64,000 bases of DNA from Streptomyces sp. S3(2020) (GTDB taxonomy: Bacteria > Actinomycetota > Actinomycetes > Streptomycetales > Streptomycetaceae), in NCBI RefSeq assembly GCF_013044505.1, contig NZ_JABERD010000006.1, positions 1 through 64,000 of the forward strand, written 5' to 3'. How positions within the stretch are numbered: position 1 is the stretch's first letter; each line of letters opens with the position of its first letter. A program made the position numbers and the translations under genes. Under the pieces are notes generated by a model. It worked only from the letters and a program-made list of their open reading frames with translations, was not told where the DNA came from and ran no database searches. Shown in pieces: positions 51,144 through 59,671 of this stretch.

Positions 51144-51220
51144 CTGCTCTTCTCCTCGTTCGAGTGGGGCTTGAGCGACTTCATACAAGGTGGGGCGGGG
51201 CTGCTTCCAGTGTGGCGTAC

Positions 51221-51295
51221 GTCTATCGATACGTCAGTGTACCGGTACAGGACCGTATCGGTACACTGACGTATCGGTACGCACCCGTATCGATG
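51221..51295. promoter_or_regulatory. Inverted-repeat operator array between tetR and PAP2 genes
   Basis: An 18-bp perfect inverted repeat, CGATACGTCAGTGTACCG (51227-51244) and 51259-51276, is spaced by 14 nt. Within it CGTATCGGTAC occurs twice as a direct repeat (51254-51264 and 51270-51280), and partial copies TATCGATACG and CCGTATCGATG flank it. The period of 16 and the dense palindromes suggest several repressor dimers, plus a promoter in this DNA. Confidence 0.7.
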
Positions 51296-51367
51296 AGCGC
51301 GATGAGTTCGCCGCACCAGACGAGTCACAAGCTCAGCCCGCACCACCGTCAGCGAAGGGGCCGGGGG

Positions 51368-52165
51368 ATGAATGCCCGAACCGAGCCTGCAGAAGCGGAG
51401 ACCCGCGCCATAGCGCGGCCGCCGCTCGTCCGTGAGCTCCTGCTCGTCGCAGGACTCTTCCTCGTCTACAAGCTCGGCCGTCAGCTGGCGACCGGCCACA
51501 CCGGAGAGGCGTTCCGCAACGCCCGCCGCGTGTGGGACCTGGAACGAGCCGTCCACCTGCCCGGCGAGGGCGACATACAGAATCTGCTGCTGCACGGCGA
51601 CTCCCTCGTGCATCTCGCGAACACCTACTACGCGACGGTCCACTTCCCGGCCACCTTGGCCTTCCTTGTCTGGATGTACCTGCGCCGCCCGGCGCACTAC
51701 GTGTGGGCCCGCCGGGTGCTGGCCACGCTCACCTCCGCGGCCCTGGTGCTGCCCTTCGTGTTCCCGCTCGCGCCGCCTCGGATGCTCGCCGCCACGGGAC
51801 TCGTCGACACCGCCCATGTGTACGGACCCTCGGTCTACGGCCCGCCGTCCTCGGACCATCTCTCCAACCAGTTCGCGGCGATGCCGTCGCTGCACTTCGG
51901 CTGGGCCCTGATGGTGGCGGTCGGCCTGATCGTGGCGACCCGCTCGCGATGGCGCTGGCTGTGGCTGCTGCACCCCTTGGTGACATTGGTGGTGATCGTG
52001 GGAACCGCGAACCACTACTGGCTCGACGCGATCGTGGCGGCGGCCATGCTCGGTATCGCGCTCGCGGTGATCCGGCCGCCGCGCCGCACACCGGTGCCCC
52101 CGGGGCCCGCCCAGCAGGCCCCGGCCCCGATCAAGAAGAACGTCCTGGTCGGAGCCGGCCGATGA
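51368..52165 (+). CDS. PAP2-family membrane phosphatase/transferase
   Basis: A 265-residue membrane protein with about six spans. The PAP2/AUR1-like phosphoesterase core is FAAMPSLHFGWALMV (catalytic His) and GTANHYWLDAIVAA (His and Asp). Such proteins act on lipid phosphates or transfer inositol phosphate head groups. The ATG at 51368 follows GGGGG; upstream ATG/GTG codons lie inside the operator array and are unlikely. It is coupled by ATGA to the DMT gene. Confidence 0.85.
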   Translation: MNARTEPAEAETRAIARPPLVRELLLVAGLFLVYKLGRQLATGHTGEAFRNARRVWDLERAVHLPGEGDIQNLLLHGDSLVHLANTYYATVHFPATLAFLVWMYLRRPAHYVWARRVLATLTSAALVLPFVFPLAPPRMLAATGLVDTAHVYGPSVYGPPSSDHLSNQFAAMPSLHFGWALMVAVGLIVATRSRWRWLWLLHPLVTLVVIVGTANHYWLDAIVAAAMLGIALAVIRPPRRTPVPPGPAQQAPAPIKKNVLVGAGR

Positions 52166-53145
52166 GCGCCACCGCCCTCGCCGTCGTCCTCTCGCTCTTC
52201 TCCGCCGTCGCCTACGCGGGCGCGGCCGTCGCCCAGGAGCGGCTGGCCTCCCGCGACCCCGGTTCGGGGATGCTGCGGCTGCTGGGCTCGGGCGCCTGGT
52301 GGTGGTCCGTCGCCCTCAACGCCTGCGCCGCCCTGCTGCACGTGGTGGCCCTGAAGTACGGCCCGCTGACCGTGGTCCAGCCGCTCGGCGCGCTCACCCT
52401 GGTCGCCGCGGTGCCCATGGGCGCGCGGGTCGCCGGGCGGCGGGTCAGCGCGACGGAGTGGCGCGGTACGGCGTACACCCTGATCGGCCTGGCCGCGATC
52501 CTCGTCGCCGCCTCCGGCCCGGCGCCCGACGACGTGCTCAGCGCGCCGGAGGCACTGGCGGTCGCCGGGGTGACGGCCGCGGTGATCGGTTTCCTGGCCC
52601 GCCGGGGCACCCGTCCCGGCCTGCGGCACGCGTCCGCGTCCGGCTTCGCCTCCGGAGTCGCCTCGGCGCTCACCCAGACCGTGACGGTGGCCGCGACCGA
52701 CCGCTCGGACTCCCTGCTGAGCGTGCAGGTCATCGGCGTCGCGCTGCTCGTCGCGGCGTTCGCCGCGGGCGGTCTGCTGCTGTCCCAGGTCGCCTACCGG
52801 GGCGGCCTCGGCGCTCCGCTGGCGGTGGTGACCCTGGCGAATCCGGTGGCGGCCGCGGTCATCGGCCTGTCCCTGCTGGGCGAACGCCTCCAGGGTGGCG
52901 CGACGGGCATCCTCCTCGCACTGGCCGGGGCGGGGCTCTCGGCGTGGGGTGTGGTGCTGCTGAGCCGGGTGGTGCCGGAGGTGGTTGCGGTGGATGAGAC
53001 GTACGACGACGGCGTCATGGCATCCGACGACCACGCCCATGACCACCCTGTCGCCGCTGTCCTGGCCCTGGAAGCCGCGAAGGTGCCGCCCGAGTCGGTG
53101 CTGATGCCCCGGCAGCCAGGACCGGGGCATCTCACACCGTTGTGA
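52162..53145 (+). CDS. DMT/EamA-type transporter
   Basis: A 327-residue protein with about nine hydrophobic spans arranged as two EamA-like halves (AVVLSLFSAVAYAGAAVAQE, GPLTVVQPLGALTLVAAV, SQVAYRGGLGAPLAVVTLAN, LLGERLQGGATGILLALAGA). The C-terminal 50 residues are hydrophilic with His/Asp (MASDDHAHDHP). It overlaps the PAP2 gene and shares its TetR-controlled promoter. The substrate is unknown; it may move a lipid intermediate or drug. Confidence 0.8.
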   Translation: MSATALAVVLSLFSAVAYAGAAVAQERLASRDPGSGMLRLLGSGAWWWSVALNACAALLHVVALKYGPLTVVQPLGALTLVAAVPMGARVAGRRVSATEWRGTAYTLIGLAAILVAASGPAPDDVLSAPEALAVAGVTAAVIGFLARRGTRPGLRHASASGFASGVASALTQTVTVAATDRSDSLLSVQVIGVALLVAAFAAGGLLLSQVAYRGGLGAPLAVVTLANPVAAAVIGLSLLGERLQGGATGILLALAGAGLSAWGVVLLSRVVPEVVAVDETYDDGVMASDDHAHDHPVAAVLALEAAKVPPESVLMPRQPGPGHLTPL

Positions 53146-53151
53146 GCCTGT

Positions 53152-55203
53152 CTACTCGGTGACGATCGCCGGGTCGCTCACCCCGGGCCGCCCGTTCTCG
53201 ACGTGCCCGGCGAACCTCCGCAGGAACGCCGGGTCGGCGTCGGAGGTGACGGTCAGGTCGTACCAGCGCCGGCTCGCCGCGAGGTCCACGCAGTGCCTGA
53301 CGGTGGTCCCGGGTCGCACGGTGACGGTGCGGGCACGGCCGCCGTAGCCGCTGGTGACCTTGAGCCGGGCCGTGGCGGTGCCCTTGTTGGTGAAGGTCAG
53401 CTCGACGTCGTCACCGGTGTGGCGTGCGGTGATCTCGGGTCCGGCCGTCCTGTTCGCGCCCTTGAAGGAGCGCACGAAGCCGTTCGGGCCGTGCACGGTC
53501 AGGTCGTACGAGCCGCCGGAGTACGCCGAGTTCCAGGTGTCCGCGACGGACTTGCCGGCCTCGGTGGTGTACATCCAGGGGCCGTCGGTGCGGTTGCCCG
53601 ACGTCACGTGGAAGGCGGCACCGGCCTTGGCGCCGGAGGCGAAGCTCAGTGTGAACCTGCCGGCCGCCGCGTCGACGGAACCGTCCACGCGCGGGGCGTA
53701 CCTGAGCGGGCGGGACGGACGCAGACCGCGCTCCTGCCTGGGCATGTCCGGGTCGGCCGGAGGTGTCGGCCTGTAGTCGGGGTGCCGCTCGCGGTCCGGC
53801 GGCTCGTACGCGTCCGTCTCGGGCAGCGCGGCGGGGCGGCTGTCCTTGCGGGAGAAGTCGAAGGCGGAGGTCAGGTCGCCGCAGACGGCCCGGCGCCAGG
53901 GCGAGATGTTCGTCTCCTGGACGCCGAAGCGGCGCTCCATGAACCGCAGGATCGAGGTGTGGTCCAGGGTCTCGGAGTCGACGTAACCGCCCTTGCTCCA
54001 CGGCGAGACGACCAGCATCGGCACGCGGGGGCCGAGACCGTAGGGACCCGCCGGACGGCCGGCGTCGCCCGGGTAGAGGTCGAGGGAGACGTCGACGGTC
54101 GACTTGCCCCGGGAGGCGTCCTTCGGCGGGAGCGGCGGCACCACGTGGTCGAAGAAGCCGTCGTTCTCGTCGAAGGTGATGAACAGGGCCGTCTTCGACC
54201 AGACCTCCGGGTTGGAGGTGAGGGCGTCGAGGACCTGGGCGATGTACCAGGCGCCGTAGTTGGAGGGCCAGTTGGAGTGCTCGGAGAAGGCCTCGGGGGC
54301 GGCGATCCAGGAGATCTGGGGCAGCTGACCGGCCTTGACGTCCGCGCGGAGCCGGTCGAAGTAGCCGTCGCCGTGCTTGACGTCGGTGCCGGTGCGGGCC
54401 TTGTCGTACCAGGGGTCGCCGGGCTTCGCGTCACGGTACTTGTTGAAGTAGAGCAGCGAGTTGTCGCCGTAGTTGCCCCGGTAGGCGTCCGCGATCCAGC
54501 CCCAGGAGCCCGCCGCGTCCAGGCCGTCGCCGATGTCCTGGTAGATCTTCCACGAGACGCCGGCCCGCTCCAGGCGCTCGGGATAGGTCGTCCAGCCGTA
54601 GCCCAGCTCGTCGTTGCCCATGACCGGGCCGCCACCGGTGCCGTCGTTGCCGGTGTGTCCCGTCCACATGTAGTAGCGGTTCGGGTCGGTCGAGCCGATG
54701 AACGAGCAGTGGTAGGCGTCGCAGATGGTGAAGGCGTCGGCGAGGGCGTAGTGGAAGGGGATGTCCTCACGCGTCAGGTACGCCATCGTCGTGGTGCCCT
54801 TCGCCGGCACCCACTTGTCGTACTTGCCCCCGTTGTAGGCCTGCTGGCCGTCGGTCCAGCCGTGCGGCAGCCCCTCCAGGAACTGCAGGCCCAGGTCGTC
54901 GGCGGTGGGGTGGAACGGCAGGATGTCCTTGCTGCCGTCCGACTGGTGATAGATCGACCTGCCGTTCCCGTGCTGCACCGGGCGCGGGTCCCCGAAGCCG
55001 CGCACGCCCCGCAGCGCGCCGAAGTAGTGATCGAACGAACGGTTCTCCTGCATCAGGACGACGATGTGCTCGACATCCTCGATCGACCCCGTGCGGTGGT
55101 TCGCCGGGAGCGCGGCGGCGCGCTGGATACTGCTCGACAGCGCGGTGAACGCCGAGGTGGTGCCCGCGAGTTGAAGGAATCTGCGCCGGTTGACTTCGGG
55201 CAT
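53152..55203 (-). CDS. plcC: Tat-exported phosphocholine-type phospholipase C
   Basis: A 683-residue secreted phospholipase C of the acid-phosphatase-superfamily (PLC-C) type, which releases phosphocholine from phospholipids or sphingomyelin. Tat signal NRRRFLQLAGTTSAF. Active-site motif EHIVVLMQENRSFDHYFG with Asn/Asp, and later metal-binding segments such as FITFDENDGFFDHVVPP and RVPMLVVSPWSKGG. The C-terminal 200 residues form two beta domains as in P. aeruginosa PlcH. The start at 55203 agrees with the signal. Phosphate control is usual for such genes, but I see no clear PHO box. Confidence 0.9.
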   Translation of the reverse strand: MPEVNRRRFLQLAGTTSAFTALSSSIQRAAALPANHRTGSIEDVEHIVVLMQENRSFDHYFGALRGVRGFGDPRPVQHGNGRSIYHQSDGSKDILPFHPTADDLGLQFLEGLPHGWTDGQQAYNGGKYDKWVPAKGTTTMAYLTREDIPFHYALADAFTICDAYHCSFIGSTDPNRYYMWTGHTGNDGTGGGPVMGNDELGYGWTTYPERLERAGVSWKIYQDIGDGLDAAGSWGWIADAYRGNYGDNSLLYFNKYRDAKPGDPWYDKARTGTDVKHGDGYFDRLRADVKAGQLPQISWIAAPEAFSEHSNWPSNYGAWYIAQVLDALTSNPEVWSKTALFITFDENDGFFDHVVPPLPPKDASRGKSTVDVSLDLYPGDAGRPAGPYGLGPRVPMLVVSPWSKGGYVDSETLDHTSILRFMERRFGVQETNISPWRRAVCGDLTSAFDFSRKDSRPAALPETDAYEPPDRERHPDYRPTPPADPDMPRQERGLRPSRPLRYAPRVDGSVDAAAGRFTLSFASGAKAGAAFHVTSGNRTDGPWMYTTEAGKSVADTWNSAYSGGSYDLTVHGPNGFVRSFKGANRTAGPEITARHTGDDVELTFTNKGTATARLKVTSGYGGRARTVTVRPGTTVRHCVDLAASRRWYDLTVTSDADPAFLRRFAGHVENGRPGVSDPAIVTE

Positions 55204-55551
55204 GGGTGGGTACTGCCTCTCATCCAGGGGTGCGGATGCCGGAACATGACGGGATGCGCGCGGTGCGAGTGTTCCAAGGGCACCGAACGTCAGGGAAGGG
55301 TCCGGTGGCGCCTGTGTGAAAGTCGGCGGTACGGGAGGTGCGCAGGGGCGGGTGCCCGGGGACGGCCGCGATCCACGTACCGGGGAGACCGGACCCGGCT
55401 CCGTCCCCTCGCCGTCCGCCTGACCAGCCTCTTCACGGAACCTCTTCCGCCTGACAGAAGCCGCCTTGCCCAGCCCCCGCGTGCCTCACGAACCTGGGTC
55501 CAACCACGGCACGCGGGGCGACGGCGCCTCGCCGACAGGGATGGGAACGCC
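55204..55551. other. Intergenic region between plcC and vanA
   Basis: 348 bases with no gene. GGAACA (55241) and TGTTCC (55270) arms and scattered GC-rich palindromes are present but none is convincing as an operator. Promoters of plcC and vanA must lie here. Confidence 0.4.
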
Positions 55552-56625
55552 ATGCCTCACATGACCGCCTTCGCCAGGAACCAGTGGTACGTCGCCGCCT
55601 ACAGCCACGAGGTGGGGCGGGAGGAACTGCTGGGCCGGACGATCCTCGGGGAGCCGCTCGTGTTCTACCGGACCGAGGAGGAGGGCACGCCCGTCGCGCT
55701 GGCCGACCGGTGTGTGCACCGCCGGTTCCCGCTGCACGAGAAGCCGAGCCGGCTCGACGGTGACCGGCTGGTGTGCGGGTATCACGGGTTCACGTACGAC
55801 ACGACGGGCACGTGTGTGTACGTGCCGGGGCAGAAACGCGTCCCGCGCACCGCGCGTGTCGCCTCGTACCCGATCGCCGAGCTGGACTCCCTGGTCTGGG
55901 TGTGGATCGGCGACCCGGCCCTCGCCGACGTCGACACCATCCCGCGGGCCCGGCACCTGGACTCCCCCGGCTGGACGACCGTGCGCGGCATGGAGCCCAT
56001 CGACGCCGACTACGGACTCCTCGTCGACAACCTCCTCGACCTCTCCCACGAGACGTATCTGCACGGCGGTTACATCGGGACCCCCGAGGTCGCCGAGACG
56101 CCGATCACGACCGAGGTCGACGAGGGTGCGGGCATCGTGCGGGTGAGCCGGCACATGGACGATGCCGAGTGCCCGCCGTTCTACGCCAAGTCCACCGGGA
56201 TAGCGGGCCGGATCACGCGCTGGCAGGACATCGAGTACCACACGCCGTGCCTGTATCTGCTGCACAGCCGGGTCGCCCCGGTCGGTGTGGTGCCGGAGGC
56301 GGACGGCAGCGACCCGAACGGCTTCCACACCGAGGTGACGTACGCGATCACGCCGTCCTCCGACGGCAAGGTGTACGACTTCTGGATGGTCTCGCGCGAC
56401 TGGGCGGTCGAGGACGACGAGGTCACCGAGTTCCTGCGGAAGAACAACCACACCGTCGTCATGCAGGACGTGGACGCGCTCAACCTGCTCCAGAAGACGC
56501 TCGGCACCGAGCGGACGGGGTACCAGGAGCTGAGCATCAACATCGACACCGGTGGCCTCGCCGCCCGCCGTATCCTCGCCCGGCTGGTCGAGGAGGGCGC
56601 CAAGCCCGTGGAGAAGGTCCAGTGA
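55552..56625 (+). CDS. vanA: Vanillate O-demethylase oxygenase subunit
   Basis: A 357-residue Rieske non-heme-iron oxygenase that removes the methyl of vanillate, giving protocatechuate and formaldehyde. Rieske centre Cys54-x-His56 and Cys75-x2-His78 (LADRCVHRRFPL, VCGYHGFTYD). The mononuclear iron site DNLLDLSHETYLHGG supplies Asp and two His. The N-terminus FARNQWYVAAYSHEV is typical of VanA. The start ATG at 55552 is the only well-placed one. The stop overlaps the small gene that precedes vanB. The product feeds the pca operon at 36.5-43.1 kb. Confidence 0.9.
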   Translation: MPHMTAFARNQWYVAAYSHEVGREELLGRTILGEPLVFYRTEEEGTPVALADRCVHRRFPLHEKPSRLDGDRLVCGYHGFTYDTTGTCVYVPGQKRVPRTARVASYPIAELDSLVWVWIGDPALADVDTIPRARHLDSPGWTTVRGMEPIDADYGLLVDNLLDLSHETYLHGGYIGTPEVAETPITTEVDEGAGIVRVSRHMDDAECPPFYAKSTGIAGRITRWQDIEYHTPCLYLLHSRVAPVGVVPEADGSDPNGFHTEVTYAITPSSDGKVYDFWMVSRDWAVEDDEVTEFLRKNNHTVVMQDVDALNLLQKTLGTERTGYQELSINIDTGGLAARRILARLVEEGAKPVEKVQ

Positions 56626-56807
56626 GCAGTCCGACGGGAGAGATCTACCGCATCGACTGGATGCCCGGCACGGACGTGCTGCACGGCACCTGTCACTGCG
56701 GCCGCGAGCACACCTCGCAGGACCCGATCGAGATGTGGGAGTGGATGCTCGCCCACCCGCGAGGACACGAGCCGCAAGGACACGAGCCACGAGGAAGCAC
56801 TTCATGA
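56622..56807 (+). CDS. Small protein between vanA and vanB
   Basis: A 61-residue ORF starting with GTG at 56622 inside the vanA stop (GTGA) and ending in TGA that overlaps the vanB ATG (ATGA), so it is tightly coupled to both. Sequence highlights: EIYRIDWMPGTDVLHGTCHC, then GREHTSQDPIEMWEWMLAHP and a repetitive tail RGHEPQGHEPRGSTS. A Cys-His-Cys cluster (HGTCHCGREH) could bind metal. It is not a known vanillate demethylase subunit. I do not recognise a family. The exact fit between two overlaps makes it likely to be real. Confidence 0.7.
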   Translation: MSSPTGEIYRIDWMPGTDVLHGTCHCGREHTSQDPIEMWEWMLAHPRGHEPQGHEPRGSTS

Positions 56808-57742
56808 GTGACGTGTACGAAGCCGAACTCGTCGTCGGTCAGAGGCAGTTCGTCGCCGACGGCGTGCTCGCCCTCACGCTGTGCCACCCCCTCGGCGAAC
56901 AGCTCCCGGCCTGGGAGCCCGGCGGTCACATCGACGTCATGCTCGGCCCCGGACTGGAACGCCAGTACTCCCTGTGCGGCGACCCGGCCGACCGCACCGC
57001 GTGGCGGATCGCCGTACTGCGCGAGCCGGCCGGGCGCGGCGGATCCGCCCATGTGCACGAGCAATTGAGGCAGGGCGACAAGGTGCGGGTGCGCGGTCCC
57101 CGCAACCACTTCGCCCTGGAGCCCGCCCCCGGCTACCGGTTCATCGCGGGCGGCATCGGCATCACCCCCATCCTGCCGATGCTGGCGGCGGCGGAGTCCC
57201 GGGGCGCGCAGTGGTCCCTGCTGTACGGCGGGCGCACCCGTGACTCCATCGCGTTCACCGGGGAGTTGGGCCGCTACGGCGACCGGGTCACCGTCGCGCC
57301 GCAGGACGAGACCGGGTTGCTCGACCTGGCGTCGGTGCTCGACGACGTCCCCGAGGGCACCCTCGTCTACTGCTGCGGTCCTGGTCCCCTGCTGGACGCG
57401 GTGGAGGCGCGCTGCCCGGCCGGGGTGCTGCGCCTGGAGCGGTTCACGCCGAAGGAGCAGGAGGGCGGCGAGAACACCGAGTTCGAGGTCGAGTTGGCGC
57501 AGAGCGGCCGGACGGTGACCGTACCGGCGGACGTCTCCGTGCTGGACGCCGTGCGCGGCGCAGGTGTGGAGGTGCTCTTCTCCTGTACCGAGGGCACCTG
57601 CGGGACGTGCGAGACCGATGTCCTCGAAGGCGCCCCGGACCACCGGGACTCGGTGCTCACGGACGCGGAGCGGGAGGCCGGGGAGACGATGATGATCTGT
57701 GTGTCCCGGTGCCGGGGGAAGCGGCTCGTCCTCGACCTGTAG
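56804..57742 (+). CDS. vanB: Vanillate O-demethylase reductase subunit
   Basis: A 312-residue class IA reductase with domain order FMN/FAD - NAD - [2Fe-2S]. Flavin motif RQYSLCGDP, NAD motif GGIGITPILPML, and C-terminal plant-type ferredoxin cluster CTEGTCGTCETDV ending in a late Cys (MICVSRC). It passes electrons from NADH to VanA. The ATG at 56804 overlaps the small gene's stop. Its 3' end is overlapped by 86 bp of the iclR-type gene on the other strand. Confidence 0.9.
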   Translation: MSDVYEAELVVGQRQFVADGVLALTLCHPLGEQLPAWEPGGHIDVMLGPGLERQYSLCGDPADRTAWRIAVLREPAGRGGSAHVHEQLRQGDKVRVRGPRNHFALEPAPGYRFIAGGIGITPILPMLAAAESRGAQWSLLYGGRTRDSIAFTGELGRYGDRVTVAPQDETGLLDLASVLDDVPEGTLVYCCGPGPLLDAVEARCPAGVLRLERFTPKEQEGGENTEFEVELAQSGRTVTVPADVSVLDAVRGAGVEVLFSCTEGTCGTCETDVLEGAPDHRDSVLTDAEREAGETMMICVSRCRGKRLVLDL

Positions 57743-58511
57743 CCATCCCGAGGTCGGCCTCGATCCCGGCGACCGTGTCCAGCAGATGCGGCAGCAGCTC
57801 ACGGCGGACCGACGCCACGGTGTTGCGGCTGGCGTGCACCGGGATGTTCACCGCCGCGACCACCTCGCCGCTCCGGTCCCGCACCGGGGCGGCGACCGAG
57901 CGCAGCCCCTCCTCCAACTCCTGGTCGACGATGGCGTATCCGCGTGCCCGCACCTTGTCGAGCTCGGCGCGCAGCAGGCCCTCGTCGGTGATCGTGCGTG
58001 GCGTCAGGGGGCGCAGGTCGGCCCGTGCCAGCCTCGACTCGCGTTCCTCCTCGGTCAGATGGGCGAGGATCACCCGGCCCACCGAGGTGACGTGCGCCGG
58101 GAAGCGGGTCCCGACGGTGATCGCGGCCGTCATGATGCGGCGCGCGGGGACCCGGGCGACGTACACGATGTCGTCGCCGTCGAGCACGCACAGGGACGAC
58201 GACTCCCTTGTGCGGTCGACCAGTTGCTCCAGATGCGGTTCGGCGATCTGCGCCAGCGAGAAGCCCGCGAGATAGGAGTAGCCGAGTTCCAGCACACGTG
58301 GCGTGAGCCGGAACGCCCGTCCGTCGGCGTGCACGTATCCGAGGTCGACGAGGGTGAGCAGGAAACGCCGGGCCGCCGCGCGGGTCAGTCCGCAGGTGCG
58401 CGCGACCTCGGCGAGCGTCAGTTCCGGGTGTTCCGCGTCGAACGCGCGGATCACGGCGAGGCCCCGCTCGAAGGAGCGGACGAAGTGCGGGGCGCGGGCT
58501 GCTGCAGGCAT
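57657..58511 (-). CDS. IclR family regulator, PcaR/PobR-like
   Basis: A 284-residue IclR-type regulator. Winged HTH LTLAEVARTCGLTRAAARRFLLTLVDLGYV, then the IclR ligand domain (VARVPARRIMTAAITVGTRFPAHVTSVGRVILA, VDQELEEGLRSVAAPVRD, VAAVNIPVHASR). FVRSFERGLAVIRAFDAEHP matches the beta-ketoadipate pathway regulator subfamily (PcaR, PcaU, PobR), often activators answering to aromatic acids. The ATG at 58511 is chosen. It is divergent from the ABC importer, with operator-like palindromes between. The last 28 codons overlap vanB. Confidence 0.85.
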   Translation of the reverse strand: MPAAARAPHFVRSFERGLAVIRAFDAEHPELTLAEVARTCGLTRAAARRFLLTLVDLGYVHADGRAFRLTPRVLELGYSYLAGFSLAQIAEPHLEQLVDRTRESSSLCVLDGDDIVYVARVPARRIMTAAITVGTRFPAHVTSVGRVILAHLTEEERESRLARADLRPLTPRTITDEGLLRAELDKVRARGYAIVDQELEEGLRSVAAPVRDRSGEVVAAVNIPVHASRNTVASVRRELLPHLLDTVAGIEADLGMATGRGRAASPGTGTHRSSSSPRPPAPRP

Positions 58512-58578
58512 CGTCGCCTCCAGGGGACGCACGAAGTGCGTTGAGCCCGCAGGCCAGACGCACGGTTCGATAACTGTC

Positions 58579-58663
58579 AACAATATTGTTAGCCAAAGGC
58601 ATTGACCGCGGCGAGCAAAGACTCTACCTTTCGCGCTGTGCACCACTGTGCGCTATGCGCACA
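58579..58663 (+). promoter_or_regulatory. Promoter of the ABC importer with two palindromes
   Basis: TTGACC (58602-58607) and TACCTT (58625-58630) are 17 bp apart, a good promoter. AACAATATTGTT (58579-58590), a perfect AT-rich 12-bp palindrome, lies 11 bp upstream of the -35, where an activator would bind. TGTGCGC-TAT-GCGCACA (58647-58663) is a perfect 17-bp palindrome just after the predicted start. Confidence 0.6.
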
Positions 58664-58699
58664 ACCTGTCGGAACAACGAAGTCTGCGCAGGAGGAGCC

Positions 58700-59671
58700 A
58701 TGCGTCGTCTGCTCGCCGCTCTCGCGGCCGGAGCATTCCTGGTCACCGTGTCGGCCTGTGGCTCGTCCGGGGACAGTACGGGGTCGGACAAGGAGTCGTC
58801 GTCCGGCGGCACCACCAAGGTCAAGGTCGGCGTCATCCCCATCGTCGATGTCGCCCCGCTCTATCTGGGGCAGGAGAAGGGCTTCTTCAAGAAGCAGGGT
58901 CTGGAGCTGGAGGTCTCGCTCGCCCAGGGCGGCGCGGCGATCGTGCCCGCCGTCGCCAGCGGCCAGTACCAGTTCGGCTTCTCCAACTCGACCTCACTGA
59001 TGATCGCCCAGTCCAACAACGTGCCCGTGAAGGTCGTTTCCAACGGCATCGCCTCAACGGGCGTACAGGGCAAGGACTTCGGGGCCCTCACCGTGAAGGG
59101 CGACAGCTCGATCAAGTCGGCCGACCAGCTGGAGGGCAAGAAGGTCGCCATCAACACCCTGAAGAACATCAACGAGACCGCGGTGCGCGAGTCGGTGCGC
59201 AAGGCGGGCGGCGACCCGGACAAGGTGAAGTTCGTCGAGCTCGCCTTCGACCAGATGCCGGCCGCCCTCGACAGCGGGCAGATCGACGCGGCCATGGTGG
59301 TCGAACCGGCGCTCGCGACCGTGAAGAGCCAGGGCGCCAAGGAGATCGCCTCACCGCTCGTGGACGTGGCGCCCGAACTCACCGTGGCCATGTACTTCAC
59401 CTCGACGTCGTACGAGCAGCAGAACGCGGCCGTCGTGAAGAAGTTCCAGACCGCCATCGCCGAGTCGCTCGCCTACGCGGACGCCCACCCGGACGAGGCC
59501 CGCCAGATCGTCACCACCTACACGAAGATCCCCGCGGCCGTGCTGGCGAAGGTCACCCTGCCCGCATGGCCGGCCGAACCGAATCGCGCCTCCCTGGACG
59601 CGCTGGAGAAGCTCGGCCAGTCGGACGGCCTCTTCAAGACGGCACCCGACCTGGACAAGCTGCTGCCGTGA
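58700..59671 (+). CDS. ABC importer substrate-binding lipoprotein (SsuA/NMT1-like)
   Basis: A 323-residue lipoprotein (lipobox TVSACGSS) of the NMT1/TauA/SsuA family. KVGVIPIVDVAPLYLGQEKG, SLAQGGAAIVPAVASGQYQF and KKVAINTLKNINETAVRESV match the binding-protein fold. Family members bind sulfonates, nitrate, thiamine precursors or aromatic acids such as phthalate. The ATG at 58700 has GGAGGAG. With an IclR/PcaR-like gene next door and vanAB beyond it, an aromatic acid is a fair guess. The stop overlaps the permease GTG. Confidence 0.85.
   Translation: MRRLLAALAAGAFLVTVSACGSSGDSTGSDKESSSGGTTKVKVGVIPIVDVAPLYLGQEKGFFKKQGLELEVSLAQGGAAIVPAVASGQYQFGFSNSTSLMIAQSNNVPVKVVSNGIASTGVQGKDFGALTVKGDSSIKSADQLEGKKVAINTLKNINETAVRESVRKAGGDPDKVKFVELAFDQMPAALDSGQIDAAMVVEPALATVKSQGAKEIASPLVDVAPELTVAMYFTSTSYEQQNAAVVKKFQTAIAESLAYADAHPDEARQIVTTYTKIPAAVLAKVTLPAWPAEPNRASLDALEKLGQSDGLFKTAPDLDKLLP

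Noticed and set aside
55204..55330. A PHO box upstream of plcC
   Set aside because: No pair of GTTCACC-like direct repeats at 11-bp spacing was found.
53203..55551. A long + strand frame reaching upstream of vanA
   Set aside because: It is antisense to plcC, is Val/Gly/Arg-rich without family features, and results from the high GC content. VanA starts at 55552.
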